A stretch of DNA of 64,000 nt, taken from Oscillatoria princeps RMCB-10 (GTDB taxonomy: Bacteria; Cyanobacteriota; Cyanobacteriia; Cyanobacteriales; Oscillatoriaceae). The notes beneath the pieces were generated by a model. The model was not told where the DNA came from and searched no databases. It worked only from the letters and a program-made list of their open reading frames with translations. Below are positions 48,186 through 57,251 of the stretch, piece after piece. The stretch's first letter is position 1. Every line of letters starts with the position of its first letter. Position numbers and translations under genes: made by a program. The stretch covers positions 517,757 through 581,756 of the forward strand of contig JAHHHT010000001.1 of assembly GCA_019359235.1 (NCBI GenBank), given 5' to 3'.

Positions 48186-48599
48186 TTAAGCGTTCTGTTT
48201 CTCTTCTGTCGGGAGCGGGACACCGGCGAACTTGCCAACAACCAGACGCAGTTGCTCGGTCTCAAAGGGCTTTGTTAAATATTCTGTCGCGCCGGCAAGA
48301 CGACCTTGCACCTTGTCAAAAAGTCCATCTCGCGCCGTCAGCATGATCACCGGCAGATTTTGAAATTGAGGCAAGTTGCGCACCGTGCGACAGAGTTCCA
48401 AGCCATCAATCCCTGGCATGGAAACATCCAGTAACAAAACCGCAATCTGGTGGTGGTAAATCAAGGACAGAGCGTCCACTGCATTGTCTGCCACTAAAAC
48501 CCGATAGTCGGGTTCTAAAGCCCGTTTGACCAGGTTTTGCATGACAGCGCTATCATCCACTGCCATCACTGTCGGTCTCGGACTCTCACTGGTAAGCAT
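48186..48599 (-). CDS. Single-domain response regulator (PilH/CheY-like), first gene of cluster 2
   Basis: 137 residues. The receiver fold has TVMAVDDSAVM, acceptor Asp58 in AVLLLDVSMPGIDG, and the Lys in EYLTKPF. ATG 48599 is set by AGGGAAG just upstream; the frame stays open to 48629. It is the likely phosphate acceptor for the hybrid CheA and would act on the motility motor as PilH or CheY. It is a near-duplicate of the receiver at 9468-9887, which stands 38 kb away by itself. Confidence 0.9.
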   Translation of the reverse strand: MLTSESPRPTVMAVDDSAVMQNLVKRALEPDYRVLVADNAVDALSLIYHHQIAVLLLDVSMPGIDGLELCRTVRNLPQFQNLPVIMLTARDGLFDKVQGRLAGATEYLTKPFETEQLRLVVGKFAGVPLPTEEKQNA

Positions 48600-49074
48600 A
48601 TTTTCTTCCCTGGCCGTTTTTCTCTTCAAAGCTACTGTACACTTAGCGGGTGACTCGGTGAGGCCCCTTTAGACTCCTGTGTCCTTTTGGGGAGGCAGGC
48701 GCTTCACCCACTGACAGTTCGTCGCAGCTTGGGCGGTGGTATAACTTGCGTCACCGTCTCCTCTCAACCAGAGTGCCCCATTTTTATTTTAAGTCACCGC
48801 CGCTTAATGGTTTTTCACTATTTTAGGCCAGGACAACAGCAGCAGAGCACGCCTGCCGGCTTTTCTCCCCCCGTTCCCTGAAGTTCCTCAACCCACCGTT
48901 GAAATGCCCGAGGACTGGCACGGTATCGAGCGGTCAAACTCAGCCAGACTCTGATGGCCACAGCCGGCTTGCGGTTAAAAATATTAAAGTTTTTATACTT
49001 CTGATTGGAGGTGGCACCTCACAGAGCCTGTCAGTTTGCTAACACAGAAATGTAAACACTCCTCCCAAAAAACG
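48600..49074. other. Intergenic region between divergent genes
   Basis: 475 bp without a gene. An AT-rich segment at 48980-49005 may hold a promoter for the gene at 49075. Nothing else is clear. Confidence 0.5.
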
Positions 49075-49398
49075 ATGAACTGCCCCCTGTGCGCTCATCC
49101 CACAACCCACAAACACGGCAAAACTACCAAAGGCAGCCAGCGTTACCGCTGCGCCAAGTGCAACCGGACTTTCACCGACAGCCTCGACACCGTTCACTAT
49201 CGCCGCCAAGTCAGCCCCGATCTGGTGCTTCTCGTTTTGCAGGCGTATGCTGAAGGCATTAGTCTCCGGGGCATCAGCCGCCTGACGGGACTTGCCTACG
49301 GTACTGTGGCCAGCCTTGTTAGGGCCGCCGGTTCCGGAGTTCAGGCCATTCCCCACCCCCCCGGGCCCCTGGTGGAAACGGCCACCGGCACTCCCTGA
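49075..49398 (+). CDS. IS1-type InsA-like protein, DNA-binding part only
   Basis: 107 residues. The N-terminal zinc ribbon has two CxxC pairs (MNCPLCAHP and YRCAKCNRTF), and a helix-turn-helix (AEGISLRGISRLTGLAYGTVASLVRA) follows, as in IS1 InsA. After about residue 90 the sequence becomes Pro-rich and unlike the family. No InsB catalytic (DDE) part follows and no inverted repeats are seen, so this is a remnant or a domesticated DNA-binding protein. ATG 49075 is the first Met at the start of the ribbon. Confidence 0.75.
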   Translation: MNCPLCAHPTTHKHGKTTKGSQRYRCAKCNRTFTDSLDTVHYRRQVSPDLVLLVLQAYAEGISLRGISRLTGLAYGTVASLVRAAGSGVQAIPHPPGPLVETATGTP

Positions 49399-49517
49399 AC
49401 CCAGAGGAACGCACTTGTCCCTCTCCCCCTCTCCCCCTCCCCCCCTGAGACAGCAGCAGGTCAGAACCCTTGTGCTGTCTGGGTTTCAAAAATTTTAAAA
49501 AAAATTCCCAAAACATC

Positions 49518-49547
49518 TTGACAAGCTCTAGGAGTTAGTCTTAAGAT
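49518..49547 (+). promoter_or_regulatory. Sigma70-type promoter of the tRNA gene
   Basis: TTGACA (49518-49523) and TAAGAT (49542-49547) are 18 bases apart, and the tRNA begins 17 bases after the -10 box. Confidence 0.7.
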
Positions 49548-49564
49548 AATTAACGTTGAGGCAA

Positions 49565-49636
49565 TGGGGTGTCGCCAAGTGGTAAGGCAGCTGGTTTTGG
49601 TCCAGCCATTCCGAGGTTCGAATCCTTGCACCCCAG
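49565..49636 (+). tRNA. tRNA-Gln (anticodon TTG)
   Basis: 72 nucleotides with a full cloverleaf. The acceptor stem is TGGGGTG / CACCCCA with discriminator G, the D arm is GCCAAGTGGTAAGGC, and the anticodon arm is GCTGG-TTTTGGT-CCAGC with TTG as anticodon. The T arm is CGAGG-TTCGAAT-CCTTG. CCA is not encoded (GTTA follows). Confidence 0.95.
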
Positions 49637-50160
49637 TTAGAAGCTGCCCGCACTGTCGGGTAGCCTCACCTTAAAGGTGAAATTTTAGGATTTGTATTCT
49701 CCATAAGTTCCGCAGGTTTGCGCTCGACAGAGCGCTGGCCTTTCTTTATTTGCACAGTTCCCCGCAGAATGCCGGTGGCGCAAGCCACCCCAGAGCCGGT
49801 GCATCTAGTTCGCACAACCGCATCCTCCCGGCACTGCCAACCTCGCTCTCCGGCAAAAAGAGTGTGGCAGTTCTTTGGGTGAGTTACGCGAAAGGGTACT
49901 GCTGCCAAACAACAAATTTTGCCGGCAGATGTTAACAAACGGTAGAAATGGGGAACAATAGTTAGAGCGGCAGCCGTCCTGGAAGGCTGCCAGCCGCAAG
50001 CAAGCTAAGAGACGGCTATTACTTCAGGGTGTTTTTTTTAGAGGTGTGAGATTATTTTCAGTCTCGCACTGATGGGTTTTTTGTGGTTTTTTTCCCTCTC
50101 ACATAGAGTTCAGGACTGGTCGCTGGTCGCCAGAGAGTTTTTAGCGCCTATAGGTGTAAT
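49637..50160. other. Intergenic region between tRNA and the adhesin gene
   Basis: 524 bp. A TCACC..GGTGA stem (49666-49680) followed by AATTTT may end the tRNA transcript. AT-rich DNA with T-runs at 50025-50095 precedes the adhesin gene. No supported gene. Confidence 0.5.
49666..49686 (+). terminator. Weak hairpin after the tRNA
   Basis: TCACC TTAAA GGTGA is followed by AATTTT. The stem is only five to seven base pairs. Confidence 0.3.
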
Positions 50161-53100
50161 ATGCCAAGTTTACTGAATTCCTGCTTTACAAAAAACCGCA
50201 GCTTCCCAGCTTTTCAGCAAAACCTCACAAGTAGGGCTCAGCCATCACCCAATGCCGGCTTAGCCCTTGACAAATTTCCCCCTGCCCCCTCTCCCTGGGG
50301 AAGCGGAGAGCAAACAAGGGATCTCGCAGAGGGGACAAAAGAAATTCTCTTCATTGACACCGGCATCGCAGATTGGAAAACCCTCGCTGCCGGTGCCAAC
50401 CCTGGAGTAGAGGTCATCATCCTCGACCCAACTCGCGACGGGGTAGACCAAATCAGCGCAGCGCTCAGCCGGCGGCGCGGAATCTGCAGCGTCCACATCG
50501 TATCTCACGGCAGTCCGGGAAGCATTGATCTCGGCAGCGCCAAGCTGAGTGCCGGCAACTCCCACACTTATGCAAACCAGCTGCAGCAGATGCGCGCCGG
50601 CCTAACCCCTGACGCCGACATCCTTCTATATGGTTGCAGCGTCGCCGCCGCAGCGGGACGCGCCTTTCTCGAAAGACTCCACCGGCTGACCGGCGCAAAC
50701 ATCGCCGCTTCCGCTCGCCCCACCGGCAGTCCCGCACTCGGCGGAGACTGGAACCTGGAAGTCCGCACCGGCACCCTCAAAACCGCTCTGGCCTTCCAGC
50801 CGGCAGTCATGCGCCACTACCAGGGCCTCTTCAACAGCGACCCGCTGCTGCTCAACCAAATTGCCGATCGAACCACCGCCAAAGGGACACCCTTCAACTT
50901 CAGCATTGGCAACCCCTTCTCCGACCCCGACGGCGAACCCCTCCAGTACACCGTCACCCAAGAAAACGGCAACCCCCTCCCCAGCTGGCTCTACTTTGAC
51001 AGCTACAGCCGCACCTTTTCTGGCACCCCCAACAGCTGGGACACTGGCACCACCAGCATCAAAGTCACCGGCACCGATCCTAATGGCAACAGCATCAGCG
51101 AAATCTTTACTCTCACCGTAACCAACAGCGCCCCCACTGTAGCCAACCCCATTTCCGACCAACTCACCGTCGCCCAAGCCCCCTTCAACTTCAGCATTAA
51201 CAACACCTTTTCCGATGCGGATGGCGACTCACTCTTTCACACCGCCACCCTGGAAGACGGCAGCCCCTTACCCAGTTGGCTGAGCTTTAACGGCGGCAAC
51301 TTTTACGGCAACCCCACTAATGCCAACCTTGGCACTCTCAACATCAAAGTTACCGCATTCGAATCCGCTGACGGGATTGCCAGCGACATCTTTCAGCTGA
51401 CCGTAGCGAACTCCGCTCCCGCTCTTGCCAACCCGATTGCCGACCAAACCGTCAAAAAAGGCGCGAACTTCAACTTTAGCATTAATAACGCCTTTAACAC
51501 CTCTAACAGCTGGGTGAATTATTTCGCCACCGGGGCAAACGGCAGCCCCCTTCCTGGCTGGCTGTACTTTGACCCCAACAGCCACACATTTTACGGCACG
51601 CCCGGCAATAATGACGCCGGTGCCCTCAGCATCAAAGTTACCGCGTGGGATGCAGCCAACCATAGCGTCAGCGACACCTTTAACCTGACGGTTAGCAACA
51701 GCACCCCGGCGCTAGTAAGCCCCATCGCCGACCAAATCATCACAAAAGGCGCACCGGGGGCTGGCACGGGGGCCAGCCCCTACAGCATTAGCAGCGCCTT
51801 TGACGATGCTGAGAATGACCAAATCCAATACAGCGCGGCACTGGCAAACGGCAGCCCCCTGCCCGGCTGGCTGTACTTTGACAGCAACACCGGCACGTTT
51901 TCCGGCACGCCGGCGAATGCAGACGCCGGCACCGCCAGCATCAAAGTCGTCGCTTCCGACACGCCTTTTGGCCCCGCTGCGAATCCTGTCAGCGACACCT
52001 TCGACCTGACCGTCAGTGCCAACCTGCCCCCCACATTGGTCAACAATAGCGGTTTGCAGCTCGATGAGGGGGCGACTTCTGCGATTGCGCCCAACCAGCT
52101 TTTGGTGGGAGATGCCGAGGGCGAGGCGATTACCCTCACACTGCAGGGGCTGCCGGTGTCTGGGACTCTGCTCCTCAACAGCACCCCCCTCGCTGCCGGC
52201 AGCGTTTTCACAATAGCTGACATTGACGCTGGATTGCTCGCTTACGCGCACGACGGCACGCACACAGGCGGCGACAGCTTCAGCTTCACCGCTGCGGATG
52301 CCGGTGGCAGCACTTTGGGCTCGACGAATTTCTCGATAGCGAAGCGGGACGCGATAGCGTCCTTCGCGGTCAATCCTGTTAGCGACACCCCCACCGGCAC
52401 TAGCCTTGACGCCACCGGCACTGCCGAAAACAGCCCGGCAGGCAAGGTTATCGGCAATCTGTCTGCGGCTGACCCCGATGCGGGCGACACTCACAGTTAC
52501 ACTCTGCCCGATGATGCCGGTGGGCGCTTCTTCCTGGACGGCACCCAACTGCTGGTGCTCGATGGCAGCTTGCTGGACTTCGAGAGTGCCGGCGAGCACA
52601 CCATTCGGGTTTTGGTGGCGGATAGCGGCGGTTTGAGTTTCGAGAAAGACTTGACAGTTAGCGGGATTGATGCTAATGAAGCTCCGACTGACATCAGCCT
52701 TGATGGTGCCGGCATTCCCGAGAACAGCCCCACCGGCACGGTTATCGGGAATCTGGCGGTTGCTGACCCGGATTTGAGCGACACTCACACTTACGCGCTG
52801 CCCGATGATGCCGGTGGGCGCTTCTTGCTGGAAGACAGCCAGCTGAAGGTTGCGGACGGCGGCTTGCTGGAATTGGGGGGTGCCGGCGATCACACGATTC
52901 GGGTTTTGGCGGAGGATAGCGGCGGCTTGAGTTTCGAGAAAACCTTGACAATTAGCGTAATTAATGCTAATGACGCTCCGACTGACATCAGCCTTGACGT
53001 GACCGGCATTGCCGCAGCAACGGGTACGACTGAACCGGCAATGGGTACGACAGACTCGGCAACTGTTCCGACGGACTCGGCGACTGTTGCGACTGAGCCG

Positions 53101-55044
53101 GCAACGGGTACGACTGACTCGGATAACAATGCCGGCGGCATAGAAAATGTCACTCCGGATTCGGGAGCTGTCACCCCGGGCGGGGAAAATGTCACTCCGG
53201 ATTCGGGAGCTGTCACCCCGGGCGGGGAAAATGTCACTCCGGATTCGGGAGCTGTCACCCCGGGCGGGGAAAATGTCACTCCGGATTCGGGAGCTGTCAC
53301 CCCGGGCGCGGAAAATGTCACCCCGGGCGCGGAAAATGTCACCCCGGGTGCTGAAAATGTCACCCCCGGATCGGGAATTGTCACTCTTCCCGGCACCGGC
53401 AATAGCAATGCAGGCGGCAACAATAGCAATGCAGGCGGCAATAATAGCAATGCCGGTGGCAATAATAGCAATGCCGGCGGCAACAACAGCAATGCCGGCG
53501 GCGGCAGCATTTCAGGCAGTACCGGCACAGACACTCTGACGGGAGGCGCAGGCACCACCACCAGTAGTGGCAGTACCGGCACAGACACTCTGACGGGAGG
53601 CACCGGCACCACCACCAGTGGGGGCAGCAGCGCTACCCCGACCGCCCCCGCCAGTAGCGGAACTCAGACCGCCCCAGGCAGTGGCAGCAGCCCTCCGACT
53701 TCCAGCACCGGCACAGCCACTGGGACTGGCAGTGCCGGCGCAACAGCCGGCGGTGGCAGTATCATTCCCAACACCACCCTTGGAAGCACCGGCAGCGATA
53801 CGACAGCCCAAGCCACCAGCAGCGACAGCCTGCCTGGAAGTACCGGCAGCGCGATCGTCGCTGGGCATACCGGCTCGCAGTCGGCGGCGGGCGGCACCGG
53901 CTCGCAGTCGGCAGCGGGCGGCACCGGCAGCAACATACCTGCAGGCAACACCGGCTCCCAGTCGGCGGCTGTTGACACCAGCACTGATAGCGAAGCCGGC
54001 GATAGCGTCCTTCCCCTAGCGGAGGACACCGACTCGCACTCCACAGCTGAGGACACTGGCAGCAACAGCCCGGCGGGCAGCACCAGCTCGCAGTCGGTAG
54101 ATCCTGGCACCGGCTCGCAGTTTGCTGCAGGCGGCACCGGCAGCAACGCCGGGGGTGGGAATACCGGAAGTGACACAACCTCCGGCGGCACCAACAGCGG
54201 TGCTGTGACGGGCAGTGCCGGCAGCGATACCCTTGAGGGCGGCACCGGCAACGATACGCTCAAGGGCGGTGCCGGCGACGACACCCTCCAGGGCTTCCAG
54301 GGAGATGATAGCCTCAGCGGCGAACAGGGCAATGACTTCCTCAGTGGCTATCAGGGCGCTGACTTCCTCGATGGCGGCACCGGCGGCGACATCCTGCAGG
54401 GCGGCAAAGGGCGCGACACTCTGGTCGGTAGCGATGGCCAAGATATCCTGCTCGGCAACCGAGCCAGCGACAGCCTGGTTGGCGGCGACGGCAATGATTT
54501 GCTGTGCGGCAATCGCGGCGCTGACACCCTCGATGGCGGCACCGGCAATGACACCCTGCAAGGCGGCAAAGATAGCGACTCCCTCGCCGGCGCTGAGGGC
54601 AATGACGCCCTCTGCGGCGAGAAGGGCAGTGACAGCCTGAGTGGCGGTGATGGCCGCGACTTGCTGTTTGGCAATTCTGGCGCTGATTACCTCGATGGCG
54701 GCGATGGCGACGATACCCTCGATGGCGGCAAAGGCAATGACACCCTCACCGGCGGCGCGGGTGATGATGTCCTCTGCGGAGGTTTTGGCAGCGACACCCT
54801 CACCGGCGGGAAGGGCAACGACACCTTCGTCTTGACATCTGGGAAAGGGAGTGATATAATCCTCGACTTCACAGATGAAAAAGATTCCCTGGCACTCGCC
54901 GGCGATCTGACCTTCGAGGAGTTGGTGATTGCTCAAAGTGCCGGTGGTGTTAGCATCAGCATTGCCAGCACCGGTGAGCTGCTGGTATCCCTCAGTGGCG
55001 TGGGTGCCGGCCTCATCAACAGTGAGGATTTCACCGCCCTCTAA
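50161..55044 (+). CDS. Large secreted adhesin: DUF4347, Ig-like, cadherin-like and RTX repeats
   Basis: 1627 residues. The N-terminal DUF4347 domain (about 60-225) has ILFIDTGIADWKTL, HIVSHGSPGSIDLG and ADILLYGCSVAAA. Five putative Ig (He_PIG) domains of about 90 residues follow (about 230-620, each with IADQ near the start and DTFNLTV near the end). Next come a CSPG-like domain (LDEGATSAIAPNQLLVGDAEGE), two cadherin-like units (APTDISLDGAGIPENSPTG), and low-complexity repeats: ENVTPDSGAVTPGG, SNAGGN, and Ser/Thr/Gly-rich text. RTX calcium-binding nonapeptides (GGTGNDTLQGG type, about 1355-1555) end in the C-terminal secretion region (FVLTSGKGSDIILDFTDEKD to EDFTAL). This fits type I secretion and calcium-dependent folding. 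No Sec signal is seen. An IS-like palindrome (52334-52371) is read within the CSPG region. Confidence 0.9.
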   Translation: MPSLLNSCFTKNRSFPAFQQNLTSRAQPSPNAGLALDKFPPAPSPWGSGEQTRDLAEGTKEILFIDTGIADWKTLAAGANPGVEVIILDPTRDGVDQISAALSRRRGICSVHIVSHGSPGSIDLGSAKLSAGNSHTYANQLQQMRAGLTPDADILLYGCSVAAAAGRAFLERLHRLTGANIAASARPTGSPALGGDWNLEVRTGTLKTALAFQPAVMRHYQGLFNSDPLLLNQIADRTTAKGTPFNFSIGNPFSDPDGEPLQYTVTQENGNPLPSWLYFDSYSRTFSGTPNSWDTGTTSIKVTGTDPNGNSISEIFTLTVTNSAPTVANPISDQLTVAQAPFNFSINNTFSDADGDSLFHTATLEDGSPLPSWLSFNGGNFYGNPTNANLGTLNIKVTAFESADGIASDIFQLTVANSAPALANPIADQTVKKGANFNFSINNAFNTSNSWVNYFATGANGSPLPGWLYFDPNSHTFYGTPGNNDAGALSIKVTAWDAANHSVSDTFNLTVSNSTPALVSPIADQIITKGAPGAGTGASPYSISSAFDDAENDQIQYSAALANGSPLPGWLYFDSNTGTFSGTPANADAGTASIKVVASDTPFGPAANPVSDTFDLTVSANLPPTLVNNSGLQLDEGATSAIAPNQLLVGDAEGEAITLTLQGLPVSGTLLLNSTPLAAGSVFTIADIDAGLLAYAHDGTHTGGDSFSFTAADAGGSTLGSTNFSIAKRDAIASFAVNPVSDTPTGTSLDATGTAENSPAGKVIGNLSAADPDAGDTHSYTLPDDAGGRFFLDGTQLLVLDGSLLDFESAGEHTIRVLVADSGGLSFEKDLTVSGIDANEAPTDISLDGAGIPENSPTGTVIGNLAVADPDLSDTHTYALPDDAGGRFLLEDSQLKVADGGLLELGGAGDHTIRVLAEDSGGLSFEKTLTISVINANDAPTDISLDVTGIAAATGTTEPAMGTTDSATVPTDSATVATEPATGTTDSDNNAGGIENVTPDSGAVTPGGENVTPDSGAVTPGGENVTPDSGAVTPGGENVTPDSGAVTPGAENVTPGAENVTPGAENVTPGSGIVTLPGTGNSNAGGNNSNAGGNNSNAGGNNSNAGGNNSNAGGGSISGSTGTDTLTGGAGTTTSSGSTGTDTLTGGTGTTTSGGSSATPTAPASSGTQTAPGSGSSPPTSSTGTATGTGSAGATAGGGSIIPNTTLGSTGSDTTAQATSSDSLPGSTGSAIVAGHTGSQSAAGGTGSQSAAGGTGSNIPAGNTGSQSAAVDTSTDSEAGDSVLPLAEDTDSHSTAEDTGSNSPAGSTSSQSVDPGTGSQFAAGGTGSNAGGGNTGSDTTSGGTNSGAVTGSAGSDTLEGGTGNDTLKGGAGDDTLQGFQGDDSLSGEQGNDFLSGYQGADFLDGGTGGDILQGGKGRDTLVGSDGQDILLGNRASDSLVGGDGNDLLCGNRGADTLDGGTGNDTLQGGKDSDSLAGAEGNDALCGEKGSDSLSGGDGRDLLFGNSGADYLDGGDGDDTLDGGKGNDTLTGGAGDDVLCGGFGSDTLTGGKGNDTFVLTSGKGSDIILDFTDEKDSLALAGDLTFEELVIAQSAGGVSISIASTGELLVSLSGVGAGLINSEDFTAL
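53143..53352 (+). repeat. 42-bp tandem repeat (ENVTPDSGAVTPGG) and 21-bp variant
   Basis: Four units of 42 bp from 53143 to 53310 are virtually identical, followed by 21-bp units encoding ENVTPGA. All keep the frame, so length variation between strains is likely. Confidence 0.9.
53398..53505 (+). repeat. 21-bp tandem repeat (NSNAGGN)
   Basis: About five units of AATAGCAATGC(A/C)GGCGGCAA encode NSNAGGN. It lies in the linker before the RTX part. Confidence 0.85.
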
Positions 55045-55123
55045 TCTGAGTTTGGGCACGCTCGCATGGGGCATCACGCAAAAGGGCAAAAGCAGAAAAT
55101 CTTCCCCATGCCCTATGCGCTAT
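55045..55123. repeat. Duplicated 3' flank of the RTX genes, copy 1
   Basis: The sequence after the stop codon, from CTGAGTTTGGGCACGCTCGC to CCCCATGCCCTATG, is nearly identical to 59553-59635. It shows that the duplication between the two RTX ends included the 3' flank. Confidence 0.85.
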
Positions 55124-56554
55124 GCGAAATCCCTAGCAGCTGACGCCGACATCTTTGTATATGGGTGCAGTGTCGCGCAGGCGGCGGGAAGTGCATTTTT
55201 GGAACAACTCCACCGGCTGACAGGGGCCAATATTGCCGCTTCCGCCACCCCCACCGGCAGTGCGGCGAAAGGGGGTGACTGGAACCTTGAGGTGCGGATT
55301 GGGGAAATTACGACAGGGAAGGCATTTGAGCCGGCAGTCCTCCGCGACTACACCGGCATTTTCAACGAAGATCCCCTTTTGCTCAACCCCATCGCAGACC
55401 TTTCCGTAACAAAAAACGTTCCCATAAACTACAGTATTGCCAGCGCCTTCTCCGATCCAGAAAATGACCCTATCCAATACTACGCTACCCTAGCAAACGG
55501 CAACCCCCTGCCAAGTTGGGTGCATTTTGACAGCCATACCGGCACTTTCTCTGGCACCCCCGGAAATGCTAACATCGGCACTATCACCGTAAAAGTATGC
55601 GCGACCAACTCCGGTGGTTTTAGTGCGAGCGGCGCAAGCGACACCTTTAATCTGACGGTGAGCAACTTCGCACCGGCAACTGCCAGCCCGATTGCCGACC
55701 AAACAGCAACTGCAGGAACACTGTTCAGGGGAAACCGGCACCTACAGCATCAAAGTTAGCGCCCAGGATTGCTTTGGAAATCCCATCACCGACATCTTTA
55801 ACCTGACGGTGGCCAACAGCGAGCCGGTGCTTGTAAACCCAATTGCTGACCTGATCGTCAAAAAAGGCCCGCCCAACCAATACAGCAGCAGCAACACCTT
55901 CACCTTAAGCATTGGCAACGCTTTCTCCGATGCGGATAATGACCCGCTTTACTACACCGTCACACTAGCAGACGGCAGCCCCCTGCCGAGCTGGCTGCAC
56001 TTATACCAGAATCAGGGAAGCCCAGGTTTCCCAGGTTTCACCGGTACACCCGGGAATAGCGACGTTGGCACTATCAGCATTAAGTTAACCGCCTCAGACT
56101 CACGATGATGCCGGTGCGGGTGCCGGTGTCAGCGACATCTTTAACCTGACAGTGGCCAACAGCGAGCCCACTGTGGCCAACCCGATTGCTGACCAAACCG
56201 CAATAGTTCAGGCACCTTTCAACTACAGCATTGCCAATACCTTCAGCGATGCGGATAATGACCCGCTTTACTACACCGCCACACTAGCAGACGGCAGCCC
56301 CCTCCCGGGCTGGCTGCACTTTGACAGCTATAGCCGCAGCTTGACCGGCACTCCCGGAGCGGGCGATACTGGCACAATCAGCGTTAAGGTACTCGCCTTC
56401 GACTCGGCTTTGGCAATTGGCAGCGCTTTCAACACTTCAGGTGGCCCGCTTTACTATAGCGCCACCTTGGCCAACGGCAACCCCCTGCCGTACTGGCTGC
56501 AATTTGACAGCTACACCGGCAGTTTCCACAGTACGGACAATAATTGAGAAGGGA
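55124..56554 (+). pseudogene. Truncated and frameshifted DUF4347/Ig adhesin copy
   Basis: A broken relative of the gene at 59959. It begins inside the DUF4347 domain (ADADIFVYGCSVAQAAG, matching GTDILIYGCSVAAGAG) and follows the intact gene closely through NWNLEVRIGEITTGKAFEPAVL into the first Ig domain. At 55727-55733 (CTGTTCA|GGGGAAACC) a 419-bp block corresponding to 60977-61395 is missing, shifting the frame. A second frameshift lies near 56105 (one extra base in TCACGATGATGCC compared with TCACCCAATGCC). A TGG to TGA change then ends the frame near 56547, and similarity stops at about 56554. Three reading frames are therefore needed; no functional product is expected. Confidence 0.9.
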
Positions 56555-56634
56555 TTGCGGCGAGCCGGTGTGGCCCAACCAATAGTATGCCCGCCGGTGT
56601 AGCTTGCATCAATAGTAGCCCTCCCTCCAAAGTA
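56555..56634. repeat. GCCGGTGTGGCCCAACCAATAG repeat, left copy
   Basis: Two to three units of about 29 bp (GGTGTGGCCCAACCAATAGT, GGTGTAGCTTGCATCAATAG) match the array at 58276-58430. The block between, with a transposase remnant and a lectin gene, is thus flanked by direct copies. Confidence 0.8.
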
Positions 56635-56636
56635 TC

Positions 56637-56981
56637 GTGATGGTGAAGCGGGTGCGGCATTTGTGGAACAAGACCACCTGTGAGGTGATGTTTTATCTGA
56701 GTTCCCTGCCTTGCGATGCGGCGCGTATCGGTCGAGCTATTCGTGCTCACTGGGGTATTGAGAACCAACTACATTGGGTGTTGGATGTCACCTTTGGCGA
56801 GGATGCCTCCCGCATTCGCACTTTGGCAAGTCCTGATAATTTTGCCTTATTACGGCGAATGGCCGTCAGTATCTTAAACCGGGAAACCTCAAAAAAACGT
56901 AGTCTCAAGCAGAAGGGTAAACGGGCTGCGATCAGTCGGGATTACATGCTAACCGTGCTAGCGGCAGCACTACCGGAATAG
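56637..56981 (+). pseudogene. ISAs1-family transposase, C-terminal remnant
   Basis: 114 residues with the ISAs1 C-terminal signature IRAHWGIENQLHWVLDVTFGED, then RIRTLASPDNFALLRRMAVSIL. The N-terminal DDE part is missing; the sequence to the left is repeat DNA. No inverted repeats are seen. It is a dead fragment. Confidence 0.88.
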
Positions 56982-57251
56982 CATATTTTGAGCAGATTTT
57001 TCTTGCGCTTCCTCTGGGATCATACCTAAGCTGTTTGGGATTTTCATGGCCGTTCGGGATGAGGATAAATGCTTTGAGCAAAAAATCAAAATATTTGCCT
57101 CTGGCTGTCCAGCTAAAAAAAACGGTTGGCAGGGATCATTGCTCACCCATTTTACTTCTATATCCAAGGTTATCGCCCCGTGGGAAATATACAAAAACCC
57201 GCCCCAACAATTCCTAGGACGGGTTGATGTCACGATGATATTAATCAGGGA

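Noticed and set aside
49666..49938. 90-residue minus-strand open frame next to the tRNA
   Set aside because: No recognisable family, start or ribosome-binding site; it overlaps the probable tRNA terminator region.
52890..55089. Long minus-strand open frames opposite the adhesin
   Set aside because: They mirror the GC-rich, repeated codons of the plus-strand RTX and low-complexity parts and have no family features.
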